Origin: Epiperipatus broadwayi
Lineage: Eukaryota; Onychophora; Udeonychophora; Euonychophora; Peripatidae
DNA: 64,000 nt
Reading direction: 5' to 3'
Assembly (NCBI GenBank): GCA_028023455.1
Contig: JAQFVV010012402.1
Location: 11,760,292-11,824,291 of the forward strand
Position 1 is the stretch's first letter, and each line of letters begins with the position of its first letter. Position numbers and translations under genes: made by a program. Positions 11,740-24,040 of the stretch are shown piece by piece. Under the pieces are notes generated by a model that was not told the DNA's origin, searched no databases, and was given only the letters and a program-made list of their open reading frames with translations.

Positions 11740-12340
11740 TTCTTTTGGTATTAATCAAAATCAGAAGGCTTAATTTATATATATAGCCATATTATATTGA
11801 CCCTAATTTCATTTTAATTTACTTGTTATTAATAGATTGATATTTCATTGTTAAAGTTATTCCAGTGAATTTACTTAATTCTAAATAGTTTTAGAATATT
11901 ATATGTTTGTATTAAATAAGAGTTATAAAGCTTTTGCTCTTCGAGCTGGATCATGCATGATGATCTGTTATATAAAAAACATTTGAGTTTAGTGTTTATG
12001 GACATCCAAATGATGATGATCCTGGTTAGCACAAAGGGGATATCCTTTAAAGTCCATGCACTACATTTCAATTTAATTATTTAGAAATTAAGTTTATAGT
12101 TAGTCAGTGCATTAATGGTACTTAGTGGCTAGAGCATTGATGATGATCAGCATGTTTTAGTATCCCAGCATTGTTTTTAATTGTTATATTATGGTTTAGC
12201 ACTTAAGTCTGTGAATTGACATTGTTGTTGTATTGCTGCCCTAAGTTTGGCAAGGGCTAAATAATTTGCCTGGTCTATAGTAGACCCATTTTAAATCTAG
12301 TCACAAGATTGACTGTTGATTTATTTTTATTGTTGATTTT
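11740..12340 (+). repeat. Dispersed repeat, copy 1
   Basis: Direct homology with 35150-35705. Shared landmarks in order: AATCAAAATCAGAAGGCTTA, TAGCCATATT, CCATGCACTACATTT, CAGTGCATTAATGG, AGAGCATTGATGATGATCAG, ATCCCAGCATT, AGTAGACCCATTTTAAATC and AGATTGACTGTTGATTTATT. No conserved reading frame is visible, so it is probably a non-coding part (UTR or LTR) of an unidentified element, or a segmental duplication. Confidence 0.85.
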
Positions 12341-12779
12341 ATTTTTGATCATGATAAATGATTATTGCTTTTGCATAATGCTGGTGAACTTATAGTTACT
12401 TAGTTCTGTGTTGATCTTTTATTATATAACATACTCATTATATTATTTGTATGTTTTAATTTGAGTTTTTGACTTTGGGTTGATGATGATGATGCATGCC
12501 ATTACTCAAAGTTCACCGCTATTTTTTCTGTACCATTACAATACTATCAATAATTTTCACTGTTTAATAGTTTTTTTTCCTGGTAATAGTTACAAGATTT
12601 GTCTATTTATGTTGTCATCAGAATTTTCTGAATCATTTTATGAATCAAATTCACTGCTAAATCATAAACTCTAATTACTATAAGATTAGAAGTTTGATTT
12701 TCTGCTGTGATAATGATATCTATATTTGTAATTAAACTTTTATCTTTACCATAGATGTCTGAATTGGTATAGAGTCACC

Positions 12780-13960
12780 AGGTAATTTTTAGAGCATTGA
12801 AAGACATCATGATTTTTTAAACAACAGCAATTTCACCATTGGTAGAATATTCTTTGAATAAGCTTATTCTCAGTTTACAATGATAACAATGAAAGTGGTA
12901 CACCTTTAAAAGTGATAGTCAATCACTTGAACATTCTTTAATAGTGTGATGTGAAATGGAATAGCATTTGCAAGCATTAAAAGATCGGATTTTTTTTGTA
13001 ATTTTTCATTAGTGATTGAAATTTAGTTGTGTGAAATTAAGATGACACTTATCCAATGAGGGTGATTGACCAGTATATGCCTATGCAGACTTACTTTATT
13101 TCTAAGAAAAAAGATTTTTGGGATAACTTTCTGATCTATATTATGAAATTCCAGATTTAAGCACCTGCTGTTAGAGGTCTCCAGTACTTTGAAAATATAT
13201 TGTAGACTCATCTTAAGGTTATTGTCAGTAATGGACTTGTCCAAACTTGAAATATTTAAATTGGAATCAATAGACAATTTAGCAAATGAATGAAAAAATA
13301 GCCAATAGCATGTATAGGCCATTCATGTATAAGATAGAAAAGCTTACTATAAAATAAAGTTCTTTGAGAAAGAATCAGTCAATCAGACAGAGTTATTGTC
13401 TCAAATTCAGAGTGGTAATTCATGGTTTGAAAATTCTCTTGACAGCAATATACGTCCACTCTATGCTAAAATGCAATTAGTAATGCTCAAGCCTGGAATG
13501 GGAAATTGTTAGTGGTAAATACTATCTTATCAGTCATGAAGCAATCTAATATGACAAAGTATTAAATTTATTAGAAGAATTGATAATATTTTTCCAAATT
13601 ATTAGTTATTACTGCCAATAATTATGCATTTTGTAATTTCCTAAACTATAATAAGCTGCAAAAATTTGTTATACTGATGTAAATATATTTTATTAATGTA
13701 AGTATATGCATTAAATGTTGTGAGATTATTTTAAGCTAGTTGTAGCTCATTTATTTATCAGCTGAAAATATTATTTTCTGGCAGGTGAATATATACATGT
13801 AACAGAATTGGCACATTACTAGGGTCTACCTTTGTGGGTTGATTAGATTTTTGATGTCATTAAAGAATTGACAGTAACTAACATTATTAGCTTAGCAATA
13901 GTCAATTTTAAAAAAAATATATAATAACTGAACCTAAAAGTTGCATTTGTGAAGTCAAAA
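12780..13960. other. No gene recognised; possible 5' portion of the Gypsy relic
   Basis: A 99-codon minus-strand frame at 13023-13322 has no recognisable motif. The stretch lies directly upstream of the gag remnant and could include its leader or a decayed LTR, but no repeat pair was found to support that. Confidence 0.3.
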
Positions 13961-13984
13961 TGTTGAAAATTAGTTTCTTGAAAA

Positions 13985-15525
13985 AATTTGATATGGGCAT
14001 TTCAGAAAATTGGCTAACATATGTGAATTGAAATCTCTTTTTTCTTAAGGCAAACCAAATCAAAAACTGACTTAAAATGAGCAATATTTGTGTTTGAGAC
14101 TCTCCCCTACATTCTCAAGCATCTCCTGTATACTTAACATCTCAGCTAGATTTTATAAAGCAATTTCTCTGCAACAGCTTATTTCTAACCTGAATCTAGA
14201 TTATAGCATTTCAATTTGTAGTTTCTGAGAAGAAAAACTTAGAGATTTTGTCACAGAGCTAAGAAAACTAGCTTTGGGATGTGATTTTAGATATTCTCTA
14301 AAGAGGCATTGAAATATTATTTTATCTGTAAGATGAAAGATCACTAGAATCAAATTGTTAATGGATCCCAGCACTACATTCAATTTTTTAATCTCTCAGA
14401 AAACTATAGATGAAAGCAAATCAGATGTCTCAAAGAAAACTGGCCCCAATATTACAATTATGAGTCAAAAATGTAGGTTAGACAAATACTAATTAATCGA
14501 TCTCTAACTAAAATAACTAAATATTGCCAAAATAAAGCATTGACAATTACTACTAGAAAAACTTAAAATTGATACAATTAGCATTAACATATATATTAAA
14601 TGTTTGCATATATATGCAGTTTGTGTTTATAGCAAGCATGTTGGGCACATGAAAAGCTGCTTACTTAAAAGAGAAGATTGCCAAGAATGAAAATGGGAGA
14701 GTTCAATCTAAAAAGCTCTTATAGTAAGAGAAATCTTTTAAAATTAATGTAAACAATGTAAAAGAGGTTCTGATTTAGTCCTCAATGCCCAAATTACTAT
14801 TAACAGCATTCCAATAATGGTGGATCTTGCAGTATACTAAATCTGCAGTTTCCATTATATCAAAAAATATTTGGGATGTCATTAATAAAAAAATAATTGA
14901 CTACAACTTAGCAGTAAAATGATTATTAATTACTAACATAACCAAATTCATCTCCTGGGTGAAACAAATTAAAATATATTTTTAAAAAACCTAATATTTC
15001 CTTTTTATTAGTCTACAGGAGAGCATGGTAATCTATTAAGCCATGATTTGTTCAGTCATATGAATGGACTATCCAATGATTAAAATGAAATAGGCCACAA
15101 ATGTAATAATAGTAAAAAAATAACTATGTAGATATTTTTGATGATAAAATGGATCAAAACTTCAGATTACTGGTCCATAAATGAACAAAATTATAAAAAA
15201 AGAAATCAAACAATCAGTCTATTAATAAAATAATTTTGTAACAAAGATACAGATTAACAGAAAATCTATAAGCCAGTGGCTATTGATGATTCTTGATTCT
15301 AATAATTAAGTGAATGAACTGGTCAAACAGGAGACCATCAGAGCTTTGGTCTGGGACCAAGAATAGTCATTTCTCAAGGCAATCACTCTCATATGCTAAA
15401 AGCTTTGCATAGTGATCATTTAGGGATCAAAGGAATGAAATAACAGGCTAGATCCTATATCTTGTAACATATTTTAGACCCTGACCTCAAGTCTAAGATC
15501 AAACAATACTGCACCATAATATAAA
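13985..15525 (+). pseudogene. Ty3/Gypsy LTR retrotransposon gag-pol relic
   Basis: Fragments appear in the canonical order on the + strand. Gag: ISENWLTYV near 14000, LANQIK-like sequence, then DFVTELRKLALGCDFR at about 14242, a wording typical of metazoan Gypsy gag. Zinc knuckle: C..C..KHVGHMKSC at about 14600-14663. Protease: MVDLAVY followed after a frameshift by SAVSIISKNIWDVINKK (about 14820-14890), the region around the DTG(A)AVS active site, with the Asp-Thr-Gly damaged. Integrase zinc-binding region: RIVISQG, HMLKALHSDHLGIKGMK and QARSY (about 15358-15460), the H2C2 start of integrase. The reverse transcriptase/RNase H between 14900 and 15340 is largely missing, far shorter than the usual roughly 1.5 kb. 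Many stops; LTRs not identified. Confidence 0.7.
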
Positions 15526-15559
15526 TCAAAACATACTAAATGAAGAGTAAGATACCAGT

Positions 15560-16480
15560 TATAAGCTTAACCAATTTGGTAAAAAAAAAAAAAAAATTAA
15601 AATGATAAAATGTGATATGTTGTTTGAAACATTCTGAAGTTATTGAAATGAAATTTTGTCCCCCCTCATATTTACAGATAATTAAGTCAATAATCTAACT
15701 AATATATATATATAATTTTGCTATTTTTTAAATTCTATATGATAAATCTAAATGTTTAAATTGCATATTAAATATTTAAAGTATATTCTTTTGATAAAGC
15801 TGTTATCCATTTTTCTGTCCAAATATCTCTCTTTTTTGTACTGTTATCAGTTTGAACCATTGTTTATATTAGGAAATTGTTAAGGAAACATTTCTGAGGA
15901 AAGAGAGAAAGGAAATGTTTGAAAGTCTAAGATGTTTTCAAAAGTCTGAATTTTGATTTAAAAGCATCTATATCATGTTTGATATCCCAAAGTTTTGTAC
16001 TTCTTTTGATTAATTACTGTTTTAGACAGTTTATTTTATCAGTTTAAAAGAAATAAATGAAATAAATAATTGATTTAATATGTAGTATGTATCAGTTTTT
16101 ATTTTGTGAAAGCTCTATTTTATAAATTTTAATTATAATTTAATATTTAGAAAGAATATAATAATTCACAAATTGCTTTTGTTTGAATATATGAATTAAC
16201 TATAATAATTTGTCAAATGTGTAGTTTTTAAAACCTAATTCTATAGATTTTAATTGTAAACAGGTAATCATTAAAATAAAGATATCTGTTTGGATATTTT
16301 GAATTCCAATATTATGAGCTTATTCATTGGAATAAATGTAAGTTTTTAGATTCCATGACAGTTACTAGAACTACCTGTCAAACAGGAAAAGAATGAAATG
16401 ATAATTTTATTTATAATTTGCTTAAAACTATCTTATAATTATAAAGAAAAGAGTTATATATTGTAATGGAAAATATTATG
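15560..16480. other. AT-rich sequence, nothing recognised
   Basis: Includes an A homopolymer at about 15581-15596 and a short TA tract at 15700. No gene or structured repeat was seen. Confidence 0.5.
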
Positions 16481-16489
16481 AAATATAAA

Positions 16490-17250
16490 TAATGGAATGA
16501 AAAATGCTAAGAAGCGACATTGTCTCATAAATAGTAATATTTACCTGTTGCACAAGTCAGAAATGTATGTAATGGACAATGAATAAAATAATGAATGGGG
16601 AGCTGCCTGACCTATAGATGCCCACATATTTGAGCAAGCTAGAAATGTAATGGAACAATAAAATACTTGTCATTAACAATAATAAATAATATGGTAAGTA
16701 AAAATCGACCAACAATATGATTAAAGTAAAACTAACTCTTCATTGAATAGCTTGCAGATTTGGGTAATCATAAATATAATAGAAAATATTATAACTGAGC
16801 ATGACTAGCTGGCCTGCTAGGAAAATAACCAAATGCAATAAATGAAATTATGAAGCAAGTAACTCTCCAGTCTATGCATTATATTATTAGGCAATCTAAA
16901 ATATATTGAATAAATGTATTTTGGCAACTAAAAAAATGACTAATAAATAAACAAATAAATGAATTAATCCCTAAATGGCTCTATTATAGCTTGAATTTAC
17001 ATCTGTAATGGACTCATGAATTTGTAAGCCACCAATGGGTCCATAATAAGGGTTTTTGCTTAGCAACAAAGATAAAATTCAATAAATAATATTTTACTTG
17101 CTAATGAGATATAGTATGGAATATACAACGAAATATTTTAATTGTAAATAAATTGTAATAAAATAGTTTTATAATGAGTTATGCAATAAATAAATCAAAG
17201 TACTTAGATTAATAATATAAATTTATTGCAATAAACATTAACTTATTGAT
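16490..17250 (+). repeat. Possible very degenerate tandem repeat
   Basis: Words such as AGAAATGTAATGGA(A)CAAT, AATAAAATAATGAA, TAGCTTGCAGATTTG and TGCAATAAATGAAATTATGAA recur loosely at roughly 100-130 bp. The pattern suggests an old satellite, but units are too diverged for me to define a consensus by eye. Confidence 0.3.
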
Positions 17251-17913
17251 GTGGCTAAAACAAAGAATATAGTTCTACTTTATCAACTGCAATCTTATAT
17301 CATGTATATAATTTACCCCTGCCGGATTGCAATTAGTAGATATGATCTATGGTTAAGATTATTAACATACAGTCATAAAGGGTTAATTACAAATACTTTC
17401 TCATAATAATAAAAGAAAATAAATGTAATAAAATTTTAATATTGTTATTTTATATATGTATTGTTTTATATCTTTTGAATCAAGTAATACTTTTTAATAA
17501 TAATAATTATGTCTAAATATGCTAAAATGCAGATAGTGGTAAAATAAGTGTAAATTGTAATATTAATTGGATGAGCTCTTTCAAGAAGTTTTTATCTTCT
17601 TGTAAGCATACTAAATGGATTGTGTGAGCACGGTTTCTAAATTTAGATTTGTTTTCAAAAAAATAATGTTAATAATTGATTTAAGCCTTAATTACTTGAG
17701 TCTATTATTTAAATCTATATCGAATGATAAGATAATACTGCATTAATTAAAAAAAAGACTGATAAATATTTATCATTAAATTACTATTATACTTTTAACA
17801 ATTATTATTAAGTAAAATTTATTTCATGTAGGTAATGTAAAAAATTTTTTTCTCTTAGTGTCTATTACCAAATTTAGCTTATATATAAGGTAGTTTTCTA
17901 TTTTATCATGTCA

Positions 17914-17950
17914 GCCGCTTAAAAGCACATAAATATGCTGTTTAGGCGGC
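17914..17950. repeat. GC-rich hairpin
   Basis: GCCGCTTAAAAGCA (17914-17927) and TGCTGTTTAGGCGGC (17936-17950) form an imperfect stem of about 14 bp over an 8-nt loop. It overlaps GCGGCCGC (17946-17953) and starts a locally GC-richer stretch (about 17900-18420). Confidence 0.6.
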
Positions 17951-20020
17951 CGCTGCCTTCTAGGCCTATATATCTATATCAAAAAGCATAGAAAGAGTCC
18001 ATTTAATACATGGAATCTGGCGGCTACAGATGATGGCGTTAATTTTTATTTTATAAAGCGTACAAAAGATGCCATTTAGCAGCAACTGGCCTGTTTCAGT
18101 GTTACGCACTTTATCCCAATGCTCACAGTTCAATGTTCACTACAGTATCATGTGAGGGTGTCTGGACTTCAGCATGCCACAACTCTTCAAATATGCATGT
18201 CAAAGGAATTAGCTTACAAGTCATTTGACATACTATTACTTCCTAATAATTGTCCACCCATCACCATGCTTCCCTACTCAATGGGTAGGTCCAAGCAAGA
18301 TTTCAACAAGCTCATGTGAATAGTCACATTTTCGCGAGAACATGTCCATAACAAATAAAATGGCTGACAGGTTGAAATCAGCTAACTGCCATCCACAGAT
18401 GCTGGCTTACATGGGGAATTTAGTAATTCTACAGGAAAAGAATCTTTGTAATAAAGTAGATCAATTGATAAAGTTTTAATTCTTGCAGATGTGAAAAAGG
18501 AATAGCCCTCTCACCTACATTGCAGGACTAAGATTTGACTTTTCAGGGTGACTTGGAGTTCAAGTGGGTTTTGAAATTTGTTGGTAGCATCAAATTGTTC
18601 TCAACTAAATTACAGAAATTGATGAAGGAAAGCGGAATGAATTACGTTAAGCCTTCGGACAGAAAAAAAAGGATGTATGAGTGTGAAAATTCTCGTAGTT
18701 CTATCCAGAGAAATCAAAAGTAATTGTCCAAATACTGAATCTATTGATTAATTAATCTTGAAATACCCAACCAAAAAAGCATAATAAAAAAAATATAAAA
18801 AAGCCGATCCAGTTGGAAATTATTAATCATTCTTAATAGGTGTGCCATTAAGATCCATACACATATTATCTTTCAAAGATAACTATTGTAAGAAATCAAT
18901 CAATAAATAAAATTAATAAATTTTTTTTTTTTAATCTTTTTCAAAAATGACCCGAAAAAGTAAAAGGCAGTTCAGTAATTAAAGCATTATCAGCATCATT
19001 TTTTTGGCCACCATGATGTAGTTTTAAAGTTTGCGGGAAGAGGTGGAGGAACGTTTTGCCACATGGACAATTCTACTAAAATAGAATATTTGCAATAATG
19101 TATGTTTATGTAAAATTGTTCCAGTAAATGTTATTCAGGAAATTAATGAATTACGTTAACCTGTATGATTTCTATACTCTTTCACAAAGAATGGGGTATG
19201 TCTGGTAATATTATATGTATGTGTTTTTGCTTAGCATCAATGCCATCAAGCAGCTGACACGAGAGAATAGAAAAGTACCATATATAATTTCAGCTTAGCT
19301 TCCATTATTCTATGACATCTTCTTTGGCACATTGATGGTAACAAAACACAAATGTAGTGCTTCATGAAAATTTTTATCCTTAAAGTGATATTCAACCATT
19401 CCTTTTGTTGATATTGCAATCCATGGTAAATCTGAAAGTTTTACAGCTTCATGGCAGTGAAGCATAGCATTTGTTAATCATTCCATTTTATTCATAAAGA
19501 TTTGTGTTTCTTCCTTCCTAAGTAATTTTTCTACCCAGAGTATATATTTTCTTGCTATAAGGCCATAATTTATTTGTAAAAGTAAGATAAGACAAAACAT
19601 AAATTTGTAAGCAAAAGAAAGTATCTGTGTTCTCCTTGCTGAACTTGTTTCTGTAGCAAGGCATTGTTATCATTCTATATAACTTAATAATTATTTCATT
19701 TTTAAATTTAATGAATAAAATATTCATTCATTCTACATTTATCCCAAATTAATAAACATATGTATTAAATATAAGACCTTTAATTGTTTTCTTTTTTAGC
19801 TATTCATAAACTATAATGGGAACTATAGATGACAACATGTGAACATCACATATTCCCACCCTTAATAAAAAAAAACAAAAAAACAATTGTACACAATTAA
19901 CATCAGATCATCATGACCAATTAAACATTCTATACATAACTTCATAGTGATAAAACCATTTAGATTTTAAAGGTTTTACCTCTAATGATAAAATCTTACA
20001 TCTAGCATCACTATTTAAGC
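17951..20020. other. Mixed sequence; no gene assigned
   Basis: 17950-18420 and 18500-18720 have base composition closer to coding or regulatory DNA than the surroundings. Plus-strand frames at 18119-18319 (66 codons) and 18535-18723 (62 codons; preceded by a pyrimidine stretch and CAG at 18544-18546 that could be read as a splice acceptor) have no recognised domain. Whether either is an exon cannot be decided from sequence alone. The rest of the stretch is AT-rich with nothing recognised. Confidence 0.25.
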
Positions 20021-20023
20021 TTG

Positions 20024-20130
20024 TTAAAACAGGCAAAACTCTCCATACAGTAGTGCCACTCAATGCCAACCCAGTAATCAATGGTTGACACTGAGTGGCA
20101 CTACTGTATGGAGAATTTTGCCTGTTTTAA
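20024..20130. mobile_element. Miniature foldback element, 107 bp
   Basis: The segment from TTAAAACAGGC (20024) to GCCTGTTTTAA (20130) is a near-perfect palindrome with a short centre (about 20071-20085). It contains CCATACAGTAGTGCCACTC and its reverse complement, identical to the end sequence of the 618-bp foldback at 4529-5146. It is best read as an internally deleted member of that family. Downstream flank wording (TGATTATGTGATATTTAAG) also resembles the right flank of the larger copy (TGATCATGTGATGTTTTAAG), so the true element may extend beyond the palindrome. Confidence 0.85.
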
Positions 20131-20184
20131 TAAGTTATGTGCTAGCACAAGAAATGGTGATTATGTGATATTTAAGCTTGTGAT

Positions 20185-21440
20185 GAAATTTCATTGATTT
20201 GATTAAGCATTTGATTCAATTAATAGGATAGATCTATGGTATTGTTACTCTAAAATTTATGTTATACATGATGGAATATGGGGAATGTTATTTTCTACAA
20301 GTGAAAAATCTGAAGAATTTAAAATGAAAACTGGTATTAAACAAGGATATGTACTTGCTTCAACATTACTTTCAATTTTTATGGCAGTGGTCTTTGGAAT
20401 TGATTTTAGGTTGTTTAAGGAATAAAAATACAATACTGATTTGAATGAAATTTGAATTTGAATTGATTAAAAGAGAAAACTAGAGAAGTTCTTTGATTCT
20501 AGATTTACAGTTTACTGACGATTGTTTTGTTTTTACCAGTTCACAAGACAATTTACAGAAAAGACTGGTTTATTAATTAATGTTTAAAAAATTCAAGTTA
20601 TTTATCAGTCAGTGATAGAAAATAAGCCTTCAGTGCCTTTTAGCTTGGATAGTTATCTTCTTGAGAATGTGAAGCAATTTAAATAGCTTGGTAGTTTTAG
20701 AAGTAGAAAGTTGGACTTGGATGTTGAGGTACAATACAGACTTCAATATGCTACTGCTACTTTTAAAAAATTAAGAGATAGAATATTTTATCATAGGGAA
20801 ATAATTACAACTAAATTAGCTGTATATAGTATTGTTATTTTATCTAATTTATTGTGTGGAAGTGAAATTTGGACACTTTTAACACAATTTTAAAGGCATT
20901 AAAAAAGTTTCATTTAGGGATGCACCATAAAATTTAAAAAATGCAATGGGAAGATTATAAAATCTGCCAAAATATTCTTCAACTTACTGGATATGATCAC
21001 ACTTTCATTGGATTGGATACTTAAAATAAATGAATAATGCAAGATTTCTTAAAAGGGTGTTTTATGATGTACTTGAATATGGTTTTTATGGGATACTCAT
21101 CTCTATTATAAGAATTATCTCAAAGACATTCTAAAGAAGAGCAATCTCACTGGTTTTCACTGTGGAAATTATAGTAGAGAATAGAATATATTGGAAAAAT
21201 ATAATCAGATAGATAGCATTGAAAGCATTTCAGAAAAAAAATTGGAGAAATATAATCAAACATAGTGTTGAAATATTTTAGAAAAAGAAAATTGTTGTTG
21301 AAGAAATTAAAAGATAACACAATAAAATAGCAAATAAATCGAAAAATAGACCAGCATGTTTTATATATAGATGTAATTGTGGTTTACAGATTTGTTTGGT
21401 ATAGTTATCACAAAATTCATTTCTAGAGCTTTTTTCTCTT
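20185..21440 (+). pseudogene. RTE-like LINE reverse transcriptase 3' half, relic
   Basis: Plus-strand pieces in order: IKAFDSINR (RT motif A region, about 20190), HDGIWGMLFSTSEKSEEFKM followed by TGIKQGYVLASTLLSIFMAV (RT motif B region, about 20265-20395), NVKQFK.LGSF (the YLG strand, about 20670), then an open run VQYRLQYATATFKKLRDRIF..ITTKLAVYSIVILSNLLCGSEIW (20730-20875), which matches the post-catalytic region of RTE-like LINEs. The C-terminus retains RNIIKHSVEIF and a CRCNCG-like zinc-finger start (about 21240-21385). The catalytic DD motif is lost in stops around 20480-20560. It belongs to the same family as the minus-strand copy at 54.9-57.6 kb: the sequence near 21030-21080 aligns with that copy's 3' part. 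Confidence 0.75.
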
Positions 21441-22480
21441 TTCTTCTTTTTTTAATTTTTTTTTAGCTTGGAGTTAGAATTTGCCATGCTCATTTATGAG
21501 TGTTTACTTATTATTATTACAACTGACAAGATTACAAGTTATCTTTCAACTTTCACGTGAAGACATTTTTCATGGATAATTAGACTGGGATTTTTTTAAT
21601 CAAGCCTTAAAACCAAGCAAACTCACAGTGTCTTTGAGAATCAGATGAATGATACATTCGTTTTAAGAATTAGGGTACATAAAATGTTTTCATTTAACTG
21701 TGCTTATCTTTATGTATGTTTTAAATACAGGTCACATTCCTAATTCCAGCAATAGTAAAGTGTTAATAAAATTTAAAAAATATAATTTTAAATATTATTA
21801 AAAAAATTTGTGAAAATTTTTTAAGAGACCATGCTATTTAAACCAACAGGAAGAAATGCAATGTAATTTTTCATTATAGAGACTGGATTTTTTATTATAG
21901 AGATCCACAATTTAATCTACAACTCCGGTTTCTACAAATAATTTTATCAAGTTGATTGGAAAGAAATAATCCAAGAGTTATATTTATAAAATACTTAAAA
22001 GACAAAAGTTATTTGACCTCTTTGAATTTATTAGTATTAAAAATCCGTCAGTTATACAATAATACGATGATATATGTATTTATACATATTATATGGATGC
22101 TCTAATTATTAGTCATATAAATATATTAATATAATAAATTCACAATTTATTATTCTCATTAGAAACCATATGCAGGTGAATATGATCACTCTAACTCAAA
22201 AAATAAGGGTAACACGAAGAATAAAAATTTGAAAGTGAATTTTGTAGGGAATATACAATTCTCCTGTACATGAGGGGTCAGAATGACTAATATGTCAACA
22301 TGGGTAGGATGACAACCTTGGCACTAACAAGGGCTTTGAACGTTCCATCATCAGATTTTCAATGAAATGGAAGGCTGAAGAGTTGTGAGTTGGAATAGTT
22401 TGAAGCCTGTCCATTAAAGTATGAAGATTGGCTATCTTAATATAAAGCTGAGCACTGATTATATGTATGTATGAGGATAG
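21441..22480. other. No gene recognised
   Basis: AT-rich. 22260-22480 has more balanced composition (words such as GGGCTTTGAACGTTCCATCATC) and leads directly into the hammerhead-like motif; it may be part of the same retroelement tail, but no protein motif is readable. Confidence 0.35.
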
Positions 22481-22488
22481 TAATCTAG

Positions 22489-22531
22489 ACCAACTGATGA
22501 TTGCTGGTTTAGCATGAAATGCGTATTTGGT
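22489..22531 (+). ncRNA. Hammerhead-ribozyme-like motif with closing stem I
   Basis: All main parts of a minimal hammerhead are present in order: stem I strand ACCAA (22489-22493), core CTGATGA (22494-22500), stem II TGCT/AGCA with a GGTTT loop, core GAAA (22515-22518), a very short stem III region (TGCGTAT), and the second stem I strand TTGGT (22527-22531). Short stem III is characteristic of hammerheads in Penelope-like elements and related retroelements. The base pair closing stem II beside the core is U/U rather than G-C, which predicts weak or no activity. A tRNA-like head starts about 50 nt downstream. Confidence 0.5.
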
Positions 22532-22574
22532 GATTATTTATCTTTTCAACATGTGTGTGATCAGGTGGGTCGGC

Positions 22575-22640
22575 AATATGAGATGGCACTGAGAGTAGTG
22601 GGTCGTGTGAAAGTCTGAGTTTGAATCCTGCATATATGAC
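22575..22640 (+). repeat. tRNA-derived SINE-like head
   Basis: TGGCACTGAGAGTAGTGG (from 22584) resembles a Pol III A box and GAGTTTGAATCC (22617-22628) is a good B box. Spacing of about 33 nt is within the tRNA range. No full cloverleaf. Confidence 0.45.
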
Positions 22641-22699
22641 ATATATAAATGCAGGTTTAAGCCTGTACAATGTATTAATCCAAGTTTATAAAAATGCTG

Positions 22700-24040
22700 A
22701 GCAGGCTTTTAGTCTATTTATATGTCAGTTTTTAACTTCTTTTTTTTGCAACAAACTTTTCTTTTCTTCATTATTTTCTATTTTTAGTCATATTTTCTTA
22801 ATGAAAACAATAAATACTGCACTTTGAAATGCCTCATAACTATATTGTTTGAGCCACATTATCCCTTTAAATAATGAATAGCTGGAATTTTTTGCAGCCT
22901 ATTGAAAAGGAAAATTCTCTTCAGTGTATAATTGTGGCTAAATATGGAGCTGTGGGCAAAGAATGCTTTAAAAATTAATTTAATAAATATATAATTTATA
23001 TATAAATATAATATATATTTATATTATACTACTATACATAAAATGAAGAATGTAGGCAACCCTTTTCTAAAAATTGTTTTGCTATTTGTCCTGAAAATTA
23101 AAATCTTTACTTCAATAATATTATATTCTTTTTTATTAGTTTAAAACATTGTCCAAATATCACTGGTATCAATACACATCCATAAAAATACTTTATCTAC
23201 ACTTGGGTCACAAAAAATATAATAATGCATTTGCACTCAAGCAATATTGTGATAGCAATATATTATGAAAATAAGCTAAAAAAACACCCATACACACTAC
23301 ATAACCCCATGTAATGACAAGCCAAACCTACATAGTGATATAATTTACTTTCCTGATATAAGAGATTGACGATCATCTATTGACTTTATAATTTAAACAT
23401 TAATTCTAGATATCCTCTATATTAAATCACTGTTATCCAAATAAACCTTAGTACAAGTCACAAAAAGAAATATATTTCTACACTTTATTGAAATTTAATC
23501 TCAGTTAACTACTCACCTTTTGGGCTTATAGTTGGTCATGCCAAACTGTAATGATAATCATTTTGTCTGAATGAAGCTGGCTAACCCAACAAATGTCCCA
23601 CAGTTTGGGCACTAAAGTGTAATATATATATATATTGTAACATTTCTCATTTTGGTTTACATTTTTAACTTTTAGATTATCTGACGTCAAACATTCGTCC
23701 TTATTCAAACTAAATTTTACATTTATTCTTTTATATGGTGATGTGTACCTTATTGACAGCCCTTTCCTTACAAAGTTTTCCCATAATTTTGAGTCATTCA
23801 CCTCTCTGACGAAGTTTTCCCAAATTCTGGGTCATTCAAAAAGAAAAACACACGTATATAAAGGAATTGCAATAATTCAAACCCTCCCAGCTTCTTTAAC
23901 TTTACTTCTAAGTAGATCCATACATTTATGGACAATGTCCTTTTTTTTTTGTCCATTGCCAAGTGCCAATCTTGCTAGTTAACAAGAATCATAGGATCTA
24001 TTAAATATTTGTCTGACTCAGCAATTTAACTCAATGCCCG
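22700..24040. other. No gene assigned; small internal repeat
   Basis: At 23760-23840 the phrase AAGTTTTCCCA(T/A)AATT(T/C)TG(A/G)GTCATTC occurs twice about 42 bp apart. Open frames across it in both directions (23526-23801 minus, 23743-23982 plus) overlap each other and show no domain. Nothing else was recognised. Confidence 0.35.
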
